A stretch of DNA of 64,000 nt from Acinetobacter baylyi DSM 14961 = CIP 107474 (GTDB taxonomy: Bacteria; Pseudomonadota; Gammaproteobacteria; Pseudomonadales; Moraxellaceae): positions 124,001 to 188,000 of the forward strand of contig NZ_KB849625.1 in NCBI RefSeq assembly GCF_000368685.1. Reading direction: 5' to 3'. Shown here one piece after another: positions 37,973 to 47,691 of the stretch (the stretch's first letter is position 1; the number at the start of each line of letters is the position of its first letter). The notes under the pieces are model-generated. The model made no database searches, was not told the DNA's origin, and saw nothing but the letters and a program-made list of their open reading frames with translations. The translations under genes were made by a program, and so were the position numbers.

Positions 37973-39613
37973 TTAGTACAGTTTTTTCTGTGGTGGCCCA
38001 GCAAAATTTAATGGGCCAATGGCATGCATATCGAGTTCAATAACTGCTGGACCATCAAAAGCAATGGCATCTTTGATGGCAATCTTGAATTCATCGGCAC
38101 TGCCAACTTTCCAGCTTTTAACCCCCATAGACTCTCCGAGTTTTTGATAGTCAGGCGTATGCAATTCATTGAAATACTGACGTCCCCCAAAATAATTATT
38201 TTGAATGCCACGCATCACACCATAACCACCATCATTCATGATCATCAAAACCATATCTGTGTTTTCTTGTGCCATGGTCGCGATTTCACCAATCCCGAGC
38301 ATCAAGCCACCATCCCCCACAAGCCCGACTACTTTTTTATCTGGATTTGCAATACTAGAGCCAATGGCATGTGCCAAGCCTAGACCGATTGCGCCTGCCA
38401 GTGAGTGGATATTGCGATTTGGTGCCTGAACTGGAAATAAACGACTGCCCCAGGTACTCCCCGACATGGTAATGTCACGTACAAAGATGCCATCTTCTGG
38501 TAAAGCCGAACGTAAGTGATCACAAATTAAGGCATATTGATCCAATTGCTTGCGAAGCGCTGCAACCGCGGCATCTTTGGCATTAACAATCATCTGATCA
38601 TATTCGGTATCTACCTTAGAAATACCTTCAAGCTGCGTTAGAGTACGCACTAAAATATCCTTGGCATCTGCACAAATAAAACGGCGAACCTTATAGTTAC
38701 GCTGTTGCGCCACTGGATTTGCATCAATCTGAATCAAGTTGTCGGGAAATTGAACCGAGTAGGTTTTGGTTTCATTACTGCGCAAGCGTGAACCCACAAC
38801 AACCAATAAGTCTGATGCTTTTAGAAGTTCTTCAACTTTTGCTGAGTTATGAAAAGCACCTAAACTACGAGGATGCGCATCAGGTAAAATCCCGCGACCA
38901 TGTGTAGATGACACGATAGGAATGCCCAGATCTGCAATGGCTTTGATTTCATCGACGCAATTGAGGGCACCACCACCAATCCAGAATACAGGACGTTTGG
39001 CTTGCTTAATTTGATCTGCCAGAAAATCAACCTGACTCTGCGCGACCTGCGGCAATTGCATGGCTTGTACAGGACTTAAATCTGCAGGTAAATCAATTTC
39101 TGCTGCCTGAACATCAATAGGCAATTCCACACTGACGGGTCCCATGGGAACCGTCGTTGCTACACGAATCGCTTCACGAATTACTCCAATCGCATTGTCT
39201 GGACTGGTAATACGAAAAGCAGCCTTGCTCGATGCACGCAGGAAGCTAAGCTGATCTTTGGTTTCATGAATAAAACTGGCATCACGGTCTAAATATTCAC
39301 GCTCAACCTGACCTGTTAAATGCAACACTGGGCTTGCTGCATTCATGGCCTCAATCAGTGAACCTACTGCGTTGCCCGCACCCGCACCTGTACTGGTCAG
39401 TGCTACACCCAAGCCTTTAAAACGGGCATGTGCATCGGCCATCGTCACCGCACCAGCTTCACCACGCGCTGCGACAAAACGGATTTTTTCACGGCGCCCC
39501 ACTGCATCGGCAATAGGTAAATTATGAATCGAAATGACACCATAAATACTATTTACATCATGGGCTTCAAGTAAACGGGCAATCGCCTCTCCAACATTGA
39601 CACGTTCAGTCAT
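37973..39613 (-). CDS. ThDP-dependent decarboxylase/lyase, acetolactate-synthase-like
   Basis: A 546-aa thiamine-diphosphate enzyme and last gene of the long ring-cleavage operon. The catalytic Glu lies in AARGEAGAVTMADAHAR (about residue 52). The ThDP/Mg motif runs GLVGDGGLMLG...IMNDGGYGVM in the C-terminal third. The three-domain layout matches benzoylformate decarboxylase and acetolactate synthase relatives. With an aldehyde dehydrogenase encoded next door, the simplest role is decarboxylating a 2-oxo acid from ring cleavage to an aldehyde. Nothing shows it to be a true acetolactate synthase; no small subunit is present. RBS AGGA, ATG at 39613. Confidence 0.82.
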   Translation of the reverse strand: MTERVNVGEAIARLLEAHDVNSIYGVISIHNLPIADAVGRREKIRFVAARGEAGAVTMADAHARFKGLGVALTSTGAGAGNAVGSLIEAMNAASPVLHLTGQVEREYLDRDASFIHETKDQLSFLRASSKAAFRITSPDNAIGVIREAIRVATTVPMGPVSVELPIDVQAAEIDLPADLSPVQAMQLPQVAQSQVDFLADQIKQAKRPVFWIGGGALNCVDEIKAIADLGIPIVSSTHGRGILPDAHPRSLGAFHNSAKVEELLKASDLLVVVGSRLRSNETKTYSVQFPDNLIQIDANPVAQQRNYKVRRFICADAKDILVRTLTQLEGISKVDTEYDQMIVNAKDAAVAALRKQLDQYALICDHLRSALPEDGIFVRDITMSGSTWGSRLFPVQAPNRNIHSLAGAIGLGLAHAIGSSIANPDKKVVGLVGDGGLMLGIGEIATMAQENTDMVLMIMNDGGYGVMRGIQNNYFGGRQYFNELHTPDYQKLGESMGVKSWKVGSADEFKIAIKDAIAFDGPAVIELDMHAIGPLNFAGPPQKKLY

Positions 39614-39675
39614 GAAAATCTTCCTCTGAATTTTGTATAAAATTTTGTTAAATAAATATCTTGGCTAAAATTGGC

Positions 39676-41142
39676 TTAATCTGCCCACGGGTTTGGCTGT
39701 TCATTTAGCCCCATATAAATACTTTTTTGCTGCATATAGGACAAAATCTCCTGACGACCTTTTTCACGCCCTATACCACTGTCTTTAAATCCACCAAATG
39801 GTGCTGAAATTGAAAATTTCTTATAGGTATTGATCCAGACAGTACCCACTTCAAGCACACGGGCAATACGCCATGCCTTTCGATAACTTTCGGTCCAGAT
39901 GCCTGCTGCCAGCCCAAAACAACTGTCATTGGCTTGCTCAATCAAGTCATCTTCATGCTCATATTTCATCACGACTAACACGGGGCCAAAAATTTCTTCT
40001 TGGCAGACCTGCGCCTGATTTTTCAATCCTGTAATAATGGTTGGCAGATAAAAACTGCCTTTGGCAAACTCACCCTCAGTCATGGCCTGACCACCTGTTA
40101 AGATTTCACCACCTTCTTGTTTGGCTAGTTGTACATACCGGTCGACCGATGCCAAATGTGCAGCATTAATCAAAGAACCCATATGTACATCTTTTTGTTC
40201 AGGGTGTCCGACACGCAAGCTCTTGGTAATTTCAACCAGACGCGCCAAAAACTGATCATAAATACTGCTATGGATAAATAAACGAGAGCCCGCAATACAA
40301 GCCTGCCCTGCAGAGCTAAAAATACCGTAGGCAATGCCTTTGGCAGCCAGTTCGATATCGGCATCAGGCAAGACAATCGTTGGGGATTTGCCACCCAGCT
40401 CAAGCGATGTTGTAATCAATTTATCTGCTGCGATATGTGCCAGATGGCGACCTGTTGTAGTCCCACCAGTGAAGGAAATCTTGCGTACTAATGGATGCTT
40501 AACAATTGCATCACCCACAACGGAACCTTTGCCAACCAGCACACTGAGTAAACCTTTTGGTAATCCAGCCTCTTCAAAAATTTTGGCCAGTTCAAGTGCA
40601 ATCAGTGATGTCGCTTCCGCAGGTTTTAAAATCACTGCATTTCCACCAGCCAAGGCCGGTGCAAGTTTCTGAACCTCACTGGCAATGGGTGAATTCCACG
40701 GGGTAATCGCAGCAACCACACCTACTGGCTCATGCACACTGAAGGTCATAAAATCGGGCGCACGTTGTGAAGTCAATTCATCGTTCATTGTTTCACATGC
40801 CGCAGCCACATAACGGGCTGTTGCTGCTGCACTGAACACCAAGCCACGCGTTTCTGCAAGTGGCTTGCCATTATCACGTGTTTGAAGTGCAGCTAATGCA
40901 TCAACACGCGCTTCAATAATGTCTGCCACTTTGTATAAAATTTTGGCGCGTTCATGCGGCAGACGATTACGCCATTCTGGCGCACGCCACGCTTGATCTG
41001 TCTTTACAATGGCTTCTTCAATGTCCTCAAAACTGGCTGTAGAAATTTCGGCATTTACAGAATTATCTGCTGGAAAAGTACTTTGGATAACCTTTCCTCG
41101 ACCCAAACGCCATTCACCTGCAATATAAAGTTCCTTAACCAT
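39676..41142 (-). CDS. Aldehyde dehydrogenase of the ring-cleavage operon
   Basis: NAD(P)-dependent aldehyde dehydrogenase (488 aa from the ATG at 41142, GAGGG eight bases upstream). It contains ITPWNSPIASEVQKLAPALAGGNAV, SFTGGTTTGRHLA, the catalytic Glu in LELGGKSP, the catalytic Cys in FSSAGQACIAGSRLF, and FGGFKDSGIGREKG near the end. It probably oxidises the aldehyde made by the ThDP enzyme, or a semialdehyde released from the opened ring. It lies 62 bp before the ThDP gene and 13 bp after the aspartate-dehydrogenase-like gene. Substrate unknown. Confidence 0.87.
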   Translation of the reverse strand: MVKELYIAGEWRLGRGKVIQSTFPADNSVNAEISTASFEDIEEAIVKTDQAWRAPEWRNRLPHERAKILYKVADIIEARVDALAALQTRDNGKPLAETRGLVFSAAATARYVAAACETMNDELTSQRAPDFMTFSVHEPVGVVAAITPWNSPIASEVQKLAPALAGGNAVILKPAEATSLIALELAKIFEEAGLPKGLLSVLVGKGSVVGDAIVKHPLVRKISFTGGTTTGRHLAHIAADKLITTSLELGGKSPTIVLPDADIELAAKGIAYGIFSSAGQACIAGSRLFIHSSIYDQFLARLVEITKSLRVGHPEQKDVHMGSLINAAHLASVDRYVQLAKQEGGEILTGGQAMTEGEFAKGSFYLPTIITGLKNQAQVCQEEIFGPVLVVMKYEHEDDLIEQANDSCFGLAAGIWTESYRKAWRIARVLEVGTVWINTYKKFSISAPFGGFKDSGIGREKGRQEILSYMQQKSIYMGLNEQPNPWAD

Positions 41143-41155
41143 CTGAATATCCCTC

Positions 41156-41947
41156 TTAAATCTGAATGGCTTCAACACTGTTACGGCAAGCACGAATCAC
41201 GCTGAGTGCAGCCAGTGTCGATGTTTTTGGGTTAGATGCGAGTGGTACACCGACCATTTCAATGGTCATTTGACCAAATCGACCTTCGGCAACAATAGTA
41301 TGTTTGTTTTGAGTGGTATCTGGATCAACAGTCAGTTCTACGATAGTGTTGTCCATGCCAACGCCTGCCAGTGCAATGGTTGCTGCAACATTGGCATTTG
41401 CAGGAAATTTTTGTGCAGCCTCACGCGCAGTTCCTCGATAGAACATGGTCACTGTATGTACCTGATCCAAATCAATTAACTGCTCGGCATAACTGCCACG
41501 CCAACTATTTGGACTTTTGCAGCCTTTGTAGGTCACTTTTTCCAAGTCGCCTTCTTTCGCTGCTGCAATTCCATCAATCCCAGCAATTGCACCTGCAAGT
41601 AGATGTAAATGCGCACCATTTTGTTCTGCTGTTTGCTGTAATTCCGTAAAAAACTCGCTATCTGCCAAGGTTCCAACCGAAATCAACCCTATATTCCAGC
41701 CATGCGCCAGTACGTTTTTTGCATGCTCTTTTACTGCTGCCTGCCCTGCCACCTCAATCACATAATCTGGCGCACCGTCACACTGATTGATATCGGAAAT
41801 CACCTGTATGTGGCGATCAACTTTTTGCTTGACGCTTTCAACACTCCGCTCGGGAACCACAATCCACTTCAACTCAAGATCTTGTGGTAAATGTGCATAG
41901 ACTTCCGAGGCCATTGCACCAAAACCAATCATCATTAATTGCTTCAT
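41156..41947 (-). CDS. L-aspartate dehydrogenase-like protein
   Basis: A 263-aa member of the aspartate dehydrogenase (NadX) family, which converts L-aspartate and NAD(P)+ to oxaloacetate/iminoaspartate and ammonia, or the reverse. Signatures: MMIGFGAMASEVYA Rossmann loop, LLAGAIAGIDGIAAA, FPANANVAATIALAGVG and NPKTSTLAALSVIRACRNS. The ATG at 41947 has AAGGG eight bases upstream; a GTG at 41956 is an alternative. There is no nadA or nadC nearby, so NAD synthesis is not its role here. Placed in an aromatic operon, it suggests an amino- or ring-nitrogen-containing product, perhaps an aspartate-like fragment. Confidence 0.82.
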   Translation of the reverse strand: MKQLMMIGFGAMASEVYAHLPQDLELKWIVVPERSVESVKQKVDRHIQVISDINQCDGAPDYVIEVAGQAAVKEHAKNVLAHGWNIGLISVGTLADSEFFTELQQTAEQNGAHLHLLAGAIAGIDGIAAAKEGDLEKVTYKGCKSPNSWRGSYAEQLIDLDQVHTVTMFYRGTAREAAQKFPANANVAATIALAGVGMDNTIVELTVDPDTTQNKHTIVAEGRFGQMTIEMVGVPLASNPKTSTLAALSVIRACRNSVEAIQI

Positions 41948-41958
41948 TGCGCTCACCC

Positions 41959-42753
41959 TTATAAGTGTTTGTTGAAACCACCAGAGACATCAATGGTTGA
42001 GCCCGTGGTATAAGAGGCCAATGGCGAAGCCAGAAAGACCAAGGCACGTGCTGGTTCTTCCGGTTTTCCCAAACGCTGCATTGGAATACCACGTTTTTTT
42101 GCAATATTGGCTGTCCATTCTTCCCATGACTGATTCACGTCTGAACGTGTTTCAAAGCGACGTTTCCATTGAGCCGATTCCACCATACCCAGCAAAATTG
42201 AATTCACCCGAACCTTATACTGGGTAAATTCATGTGCCAGAGAATGAGTTAAATTGAGCAATGCAGCACGTGCAGAAGACGTTGCAATCATATGCGGCTC
42301 GGGTTGTAAGGCCAGCAATGAATTGACATTGGTAATTGAACCAATATCTGAACTTTTCAAATCATCCAAAAAAGAACGAATAGGATGTAAGACACTGAAA
42401 TATTTCAATTCAAGTTTTTTCATCCAGTCTTCATCCTGGGTGTTTTCAAAGGTAGATACCCGTCCTTGACCTGCGTTATTAATCAGCATATCGACATTGC
42501 CTAAATGCTGTTTCACCGCTTGAGCAAAGTGTTTGACATCTGCTTTATCTAGGACATTACACACTTGGGTAAATACACCAGCATGCGGGTATTTTTCTAA
42601 AATAGTGCGTTTTGATTCTGCAAGACGTGGTTCATCTCGCCCACACCATGCGACCTTTGCACCTTCAGCCACTAAAATCTCAACTGCAGCCAATCCGATG
42701 CCAGAAGAGCCACCTGTGACCACTGCTACTTTTCCTTCTACTTGGAAGCTCAT
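41959..42753 (-). CDS. Short-chain dehydrogenase/reductase (second SDR of the operon)
   Basis: A 264-aa classical-type SDR. TGGSSGIGLAAVEIL is the nucleotide loop and NNAGQGRVSTF is present. The expected catalytic Tyr-x-x-x-Lys is not found: the usual position reads MIATSSARAALLNL, so Tyr and Lys are replaced. This may be a non-standard SDR or an enzyme with altered chemistry. The Ser region is ITNVNSLLALQ. It lies 11 bp upstream of the aspartate-dehydrogenase-like gene and 3 bp after the hydrolase gene. Substrate unknown. Confidence 0.78.
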   Translation of the reverse strand: MSFQVEGKVAVVTGGSSGIGLAAVEILVAEGAKVAWCGRDEPRLAESKRTILEKYPHAGVFTQVCNVLDKADVKHFAQAVKQHLGNVDMLINNAGQGRVSTFENTQDEDWMKKLELKYFSVLHPIRSFLDDLKSSDIGSITNVNSLLALQPEPHMIATSSARAALLNLTHSLAHEFTQYKVRVNSILLGMVESAQWKRRFETRSDVNQSWEEWTANIAKKRGIPMQRLGKPEEPARALVFLASPLASYTTGSTIDVSGGFNKHL

Positions 42754-42756
42754 ACT

Positions 42757-43590
42757 TTATCTCTCGTTTTGTTGCTGCTTGGCAGAAACGATAATGTCGT
42801 TAAATAATTCAGCTTGATCGACATAACTTAGATGTCCTGCCTCACTAATCTCGATATAGTTCTGGCAATCAATTTCCCGAACCAAATCTGCAATCCCTTG
42901 TGGTGGTGTAATGCTGTCGCACAAGCCTGCAATGACGAAGCACGGCACAGCCAAATCTGTTAAATAATTTCGAATCTCATCATGAGCCAGTAAATAAGAG
43001 GCTTGAGTAAAACCTCCCAGATTGAGGTTTTGCATGACCTGTTCAATCAGCTCTAAGGTTTCTGGTTTTTTTAAATAAGTTAAATGTGGGCCTCGGGACT
43101 GTGCTAATCCCTGATGCCCAAGTTCGGCCAGCATTTTTGGTCTTTTTTGATAAATTTCCGCTTGCTTTACAGCAGGAAAACGCTGATAACCCTGTGCAAC
43201 ATTTGCAATCATTAATATCTCAACATGCTCTGGATAATTTCGGGCAAAGGCACTGGCTTGCAGTGCCCCTAATGAATGCCCAACCACAATGGCTTTTTGA
43301 ATGCCTAATTGCTGAAATAGTCCAGCCAGACGCTGTGCATAATGCTCTGCATTTGGCGTTAAAGTTGTTAAAGCATCAGATGCGCCATAACCAGGTGCAT
43401 CCCATGCAATTACATGAAAATGATGACTTAATGCTTCGAGTTGATTGACCCAAGAACCAGAACCAGAGCTAATACCATGTAACAACACCAGATACTGATC
43501 TCCTGTACCTGCTTCACGGTAGGTTTGGGTCTGCCCATCAATATCGACAGACTTCACCGAAAATTTCTGTAAGCGTTCAACAAGTGTCAT
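42757..43590 (-). CDS. Alpha/beta hydrolase, putative ring-fission-product or amide hydrolase
   Basis: A 277-aa alpha/beta hydrolase. The oxyanion segment is LLHGISSGSGSW, the nucleophile Ser sits in GHSLGALQASA, the acid is probably in AGLCDSITPP, and the His is in SEAGHLSYVDQ. Such enzymes in aromatic operons are C-C hydrolases for meta-cleavage products (BphD type) or deformylases/amidases (NicD type); the sequence alone does not decide. Three ATGs in a row occur at 43596-43590; the last is best spaced from AAGGA. Confidence 0.82.
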   Translation of the reverse strand: MTLVERLQKFSVKSVDIDGQTQTYREAGTGDQYLVLLHGISSGSGSWVNQLEALSHHFHVIAWDAPGYGASDALTTLTPNAEHYAQRLAGLFQQLGIQKAIVVGHSLGALQASAFARNYPEHVEILMIANVAQGYQRFPAVKQAEIYQKRPKMLAELGHQGLAQSRGPHLTYLKKPETLELIEQVMQNLNLGGFTQASYLLAHDEIRNYLTDLAVPCFVIAGLCDSITPPQGIADLVREIDCQNYIEISEAGHLSYVDQAELFNDIIVSAKQQQNER

Positions 43591-43657
43591 CATCATATCC
43601 TTATCGTGCTGAGCATTAAGACATCAATCCGTCTTAATCGTTCTACTTAATGATCAA

Positions 43658-44182
43658 TTAGTTACGTTTAATCTGAGACAGTGGATGCTCAGGTGGATAG
43701 TTTGGAATCGTCGGTTTACCCGTTCCCAACATCACACACATCAAGGCATCATCTTGACCAGGATTAAACAGACCGCGATAAATCCCTGGTGGAATTGAAA
43801 TCAGATCACGCTCTTTTAAACGGGTACTAAACTTCTCACCGTTATGCTCAATGAACAGATCAATCTCGCCACGTAACATAAAAAACACCTCTTCAACGTC
43901 ATGATGAATGTGTAAAGGTCCTTCACATTGCGGCGGCAAGACCATGGTTGAAAAGGTAAAGTTTTCAGCAGGTACCGTATTTCCATCATTGGCTACACCT
44001 GTTGCGCCTGTACCCATGTAACGCATTTGGGCACGGCGATATTTCGGGTCGTAATCTGCCTGAAACTTCAGTGCATCAAAATCATATTTACGGGTTTCAA
44101 AACGTGCGATTCGCGTGTTTAACCATTCTTCTAAACTTTTGTCTTCGGGTTGCGTCCATGATTCAAATTGTTGAGTGCTCAT
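43658..44182 (-). CDS. Cupin-domain protein
   Basis: A 174-aa single-cupin protein. The metal-binding motif 1 is GPLHIHHDVEEVFFMLRGEID (His-x-His, Glu), and motif 2 lies around LISIPPGIYRGLFNPG, where the usual His seems to be missing (Tyr-Arg instead). It could be a small dioxygenase, an isomerase, or a non-catalytic partner in the ring-cleavage operon. RBS AGGAG six bases upstream. It stands between the MFS carrier and the hydrolase, with short gaps on both sides. Confidence 0.75.
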   Translation of the reverse strand: MSTQQFESWTQPEDKSLEEWLNTRIARFETRKYDFDALKFQADYDPKYRRAQMRYMGTGATGVANDGNTVPAENFTFSTMVLPPQCEGPLHIHHDVEEVFFMLRGEIDLFIEHNGEKFSTRLKERDLISIPPGIYRGLFNPGQDDALMCVMLGTGKPTIPNYPPEHPLSQIKRN

Positions 44183-44212
44183 GTCTTACTCCTGCTAAGA
44201 AATTGAACTGAA

Positions 44213-45442
44213 TTAGTAACGTTTGAGTAATGGTGTAAGGAAGAAGGAACCCACAATGGCCACCACTGCCAAGAATGTGATTCCCAAATTAAAACTGCCA
44301 GTTTGCATGACGATCATGCCAATCAGTACAGGCGCTGCTGCACTGGCAAAGTTCGCTAAACCGTTGAAAATTCCGCCTGCTGTCGCTCCGACATCTGCTG
44401 TTGTGACACGTGCGAGCAAAGCGAATACGGCTGCAACCCCAAAACCCCATGCCATTGAACTTAATGACATTGCTGCAATAATAAGAAGTGGATCTGTCAT
44501 TAAGACCATCACGTAAAGCGAGATTCCTGCGACCAATAGACCACTAAAAACCTGAATCGCACGTTTACCCAATTTGTCTGAAAAAACAGCACCTACGACT
44601 TCACCCACCAACATGGCAATGAATGGCAAGCTCGAATAAAAACCGAACTCTTTGAGGTTAAAACCTTTATCTTGAATCAAGTAAGACGGCACCCAACTAT
44701 TCAGACCCCATAAGTAAGTCATGAGTGCGATATTGAATAAACAGACCAGCCAGAACGCCCTGTTTTTAAGTAAAAGTTTGGTATTGGCAATATGTCCCTT
44801 AAAATTGACACGCTTGCTTGAGTCTTCAATTTCAATGATTTTACGTAACTGTAAATTGCGCAATCCAAGTACAATAATGATCATCACCACTAAAGTTAAA
44901 GCCGCCATGACAAAGAACGTGGTATGCCAGTCGTGCTTAGCCAGCACCGCCGCAGTAATTGGAAAGCCTAAAAATGCGCCAATGGGTGTACCAAGTAAAA
45001 ACATGGTTGATGCACGTGCTTGCTGACGATCTGTATAAGTTTGTTTGACAATGGCATAAGCCAGCGCAAACAGAGGGCCTTCTGCAATACCAAGCAATAC
45101 CCGCAAAAACAACATGCTGCCATAGTGTGTGGTAAATCCCATGATCAGCATTAAAATACCCCACGAGGTTACACTCCAAAACAGCATTTTCTTGGGATTA
45201 AAAATGTCGCCCAGAAAGCTCAGAAAAATAGAAGAGAATCCATACGCCAGCAAAAAGCTGGTCATTAGCCACCCCAGTTTGGCTTTGTCCTCAGCAATTC
45301 CCATTGCGTCCTGAAAATGCGGATCTGAAAACAACACTGCAATACTAATCTTGTCAAAGAAGGCCAATACCACACATGCCATTAAGACAAAGGCGGGTAT
45401 CCAGTGTTTGAATCCTTTTTTTTCATCTATATCATTTAACAT
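44213..45442 (-). CDS. MFS transporter of the ring-cleavage operon (ACS-like)
   Basis: A 409-aa major facilitator with twelve hydrophobic segments, similar to the anion:cation symporter type that takes up aromatic or sugar acids. DKISIAVLFSDPHF lies after helix 1, the loop 2-3 motif is SFLGDIFNPKKML, and LRVLLGIAEGPLFALAYAIV is helix 4 with the conserved Arg and GxxEG pattern of ACS carriers. Placed inside the operon, it probably imports the pathway substrate as an organic anion. Confidence 0.85.
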   Translation of the reverse strand: MLNDIDEKKGFKHWIPAFVLMACVVLAFFDKISIAVLFSDPHFQDAMGIAEDKAKLGWLMTSFLLAYGFSSIFLSFLGDIFNPKKMLFWSVTSWGILMLIMGFTTHYGSMLFLRVLLGIAEGPLFALAYAIVKQTYTDRQQARASTMFLLGTPIGAFLGFPITAAVLAKHDWHTTFFVMAALTLVVMIIIVLGLRNLQLRKIIEIEDSSKRVNFKGHIANTKLLLKNRAFWLVCLFNIALMTYLWGLNSWVPSYLIQDKGFNLKEFGFYSSLPFIAMLVGEVVGAVFSDKLGKRAIQVFSGLLVAGISLYVMVLMTDPLLIIAAMSLSSMAWGFGVAAVFALLARVTTADVGATAGGIFNGLANFASAAAPVLIGMIVMQTGSFNLGITFLAVVAIVGSFFLTPLLKRY

Positions 45443-45508
45443 GCAACATTCCTTCGATCTGGCGATTCGCCTAAAATGAGTGCTCTGACTGGATGTCGTG
45501 AAGTGCGC

Positions 45509-46720
45509 TTACGGTTTGAGCTTCATGACATTAAATTCAGGATCAGCTAATAATTTTGGATCTAATACAGTGCTGTTTTGAATCCAGCGTTTGGCCAGTT
45601 TGACCAGCTTGGCATCATTGACTGCAATTAGATTCATCAAGCGATTGTGCTCATCCAGATATAAATAACTGAGTTGAGCTGGACTACTCTGGCGAATAAT
45701 TAATTTAGGATTAGACTGAGCTTGATAGGTACCCAAAATCTGAATGTTGAACTGATACTGATCTGACCATAACCATGGAATATCTGAATATTCGGTCGCA
45801 ACACCCAGCATTGATTTGGCAGCTGCAATGGCTTGATTTTGTGCATTGGCCCAAGACTGAATGCAGTACCCTAAAACAGGATGAATCGCCACATCACCTG
45901 CAGCATAGATATCTACATCTGAGGTTTGACCATAACAGTTGACCACGATGCCATCTTTTACAGCCAGACCAGCACTCACCCCAAGTTCTTTGGCAATTTC
46001 TGCACCTGCACCCACCACCACACAATCAAATGTCTGGGCTGTTTCTGGATGGTTGAGGACCTGAACCGTTTGATCCGAACTTTCAATCAAATGTAGATTT
46101 TTACTATTAAGGTGAATCTTTGTGCCTTGCTGCTCATGAATTTCTTTTAAAAATTCAGAAACTTCTGGACTGACACTGCGCCCACACAAGCGTTCTGCGT
46201 ATTCAAACACATGAACTTGTTTGCCCTGTTTACGTGCTGTCGCGGCAATTTCAAGACCAATCCAGCCGCCACCAATGATGGCAATCGACTTTGCTGTTTC
46301 CAGTAAATTCGCCAAACGTTCGCAGTCTTGTACATCACGTAAAGTCACAACATTAGAAATATCTTTCCAGGTATTCACAGGTACCCGTGCCCGGCTGCCT
46401 GTCGCGATCAAGAGTTTGTCATAAGGTAAAATTTTGCCACTTTCTAAAATGACCTGTTTATGATCACGATCAATCTGGGTAGCCAGATCTGGTTTGTGCC
46501 ATTGCACAGAAAATGCATCAATTTGTTCAGGTGAAAATAAATTCAGGCTGTCATAACTCGCTTCTTTGGACAGCACTTGCTTAGACAATGGGGGGCGTTC
46601 ATAAAAAATCTGATGTTCATTGGACACCACATGAATCTCACCTTGAAAACCTTCCTGACGCAAAGTACTGACTGCCCATCCTGCGGCCTGACCTGCACCG
46701 ACCACCACAATTCTTTCCAT
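45509..46720 (-). CDS. Ferredoxin reductase (BphA4/CamA type) for the Rieske system
   Basis: FAD/NADH-dependent reductase of 403 aa that feeds electrons to the Rieske ferredoxin at 49856. The start is the ATG at 46720 (MERIVVVGAGQAAGWAVSTL, GGGAG-type RBS about nine bases upstream); the longer frame to 46801 overlaps the VOC gene and is unlikely. Motifs: VVVGAGQAAG (FAD), YERPPLSKQVL, LLIATGSRARV, IIGGGWIGLEIAATA (NADH) and IYAAGDVAIHP. It completes a three-component Rieske oxygenase: reductase, ferredoxin and oxygenase. Confidence 0.88.
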   Translation of the reverse strand: MERIVVVGAGQAAGWAVSTLRQEGFQGEIHVVSNEHQIFYERPPLSKQVLSKEASYDSLNLFSPEQIDAFSVQWHKPDLATQIDRDHKQVILESGKILPYDKLLIATGSRARVPVNTWKDISNVVTLRDVQDCERLANLLETAKSIAIIGGGWIGLEIAATARKQGKQVHVFEYAERLCGRSVSPEVSEFLKEIHEQQGTKIHLNSKNLHLIESSDQTVQVLNHPETAQTFDCVVVGAGAEIAKELGVSAGLAVKDGIVVNCYGQTSDVDIYAAGDVAIHPVLGYCIQSWANAQNQAIAAAKSMLGVATEYSDIPWLWSDQYQFNIQILGTYQAQSNPKLIIRQSSPAQLSYLYLDEHNRLMNLIAVNDAKLVKLAKRWIQNSTVLDPKLLADPEFNVMKLKP

Positions 46721-46745
46721 TGACGTATACTCCCTGTAAACCTGA

Positions 46746-47681
46746 TTAACCCTGAACTGGTTTGATCTGACGACGGGTATCATGATCAAGCCCACCTTCA
46801 ATCGCCCATTCGGTAAATAGTTCCAGAGAGTGTTCTTCTACACGCGGTTGCCACTCTTCAGTCAAATAGTCATCATTGGTGTAATATTCAAATGCGCCGC
46901 CAAGTGGTGAATTGACATACCAGAAATACGCAGAAGAAATTGGATGACGGCCTGGCCCAATAAAAGTTGACCAGTCAGAACGGTTCATATTTAAACCACC
47001 CCCAATCACCTCATGAATATCACGCACTACAAAGGCAACATGGTTTAAACCCGCAGGTTTATTGGGTACAGAAAGCAAAAATAAATCATGATGAAAACCT
47101 TCACCGCGACAACGCAAGAAAGCGCCACGATTGCGATAGGCATCCGACAAATGAAAACCGAGTTTTTCTTTATAAAAACTTTCTGTTGTTGCTAAATCTG
47201 GGGTAAAGAACACCACATGACCAATCGCAATCGGTTCACCTTTTTCATAAACAGGGCTGGCTGCATTGACACGCTGGATATTGCCATACTGATTAATGCC
47301 TTCGGTTTTTTGCTCAGGTAAATCTTTGGTTATCGAACGTTTAAAGACAATGGTCATTCCATTCGGGTCACGGCACTGAACATATTCTGTACCTTGTTCA
47401 AAGCCTTCGATATCTTTTAAATTTTGTGCAAATTGTTGCAAATCCTGATCACTATCGACTCCCCATGTCACTTCTCGTAAGGTTGAACCATCTTCGATGG
47501 CAACAGGCAGGCGCGAATCGTGAAGATCAAACAAATATATTTTGCTACCATTTTGTGTTTGAAACAGTTCCGCTTCACTGATATCGGAGGGTTGCTGTAC
47601 CAAGCCAAAATCGGATAAAAACTTGATTGCTTCCGCTTTGTCTTCAACGCCAAATTTTAAAACTTCAATTCCTGTAATCAT
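46746..47681 (-). CDS. Extradiol ring-cleavage dioxygenase, VOC superfamily (type I)
   Basis: A 311-aa two-domain vicinal-oxygen-chelate dioxygenase. From the ATG at 47681 (AGGAG seven bases upstream) the Fe(II) ligands predicted from type I extradiol enzymes are H155 (IGHVVFFTP), H214 (LNHVAFVVRD) and E265 (GGAFEYYTND). The C-terminal FIGPGRHPISSAYFWYVNSP region matches the His/Tyr-containing active-site segment of BphC relatives. It would cleave the catechol-like diol made by the Rieske oxygenase and the SDR next to it. Ring substrate unknown. Confidence 0.85.
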   Translation of the reverse strand: MITGIEVLKFGVEDKAEAIKFLSDFGLVQQPSDISEAELFQTQNGSKIYLFDLHDSRLPVAIEDGSTLREVTWGVDSDQDLQQFAQNLKDIEGFEQGTEYVQCRDPNGMTIVFKRSITKDLPEQKTEGINQYGNIQRVNAASPVYEKGEPIAIGHVVFFTPDLATTESFYKEKLGFHLSDAYRNRGAFLRCRGEGFHHDLFLLSVPNKPAGLNHVAFVVRDIHEVIGGGLNMNRSDWSTFIGPGRHPISSAYFWYVNSPLGGAFEYYTNDDYLTEEWQPRVEEHSLELFTEWAIEGGLDHDTRRQIKPVQG

Positions 47682-47691
47682 GTTTTTGCTC

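Noticed and set aside
46721..46801. Longer ferredoxin reductase start overlapping the VOC gene
   Set aside because: The FAD motif starts right after the ATG at 46720, which has a proper ribosome site.
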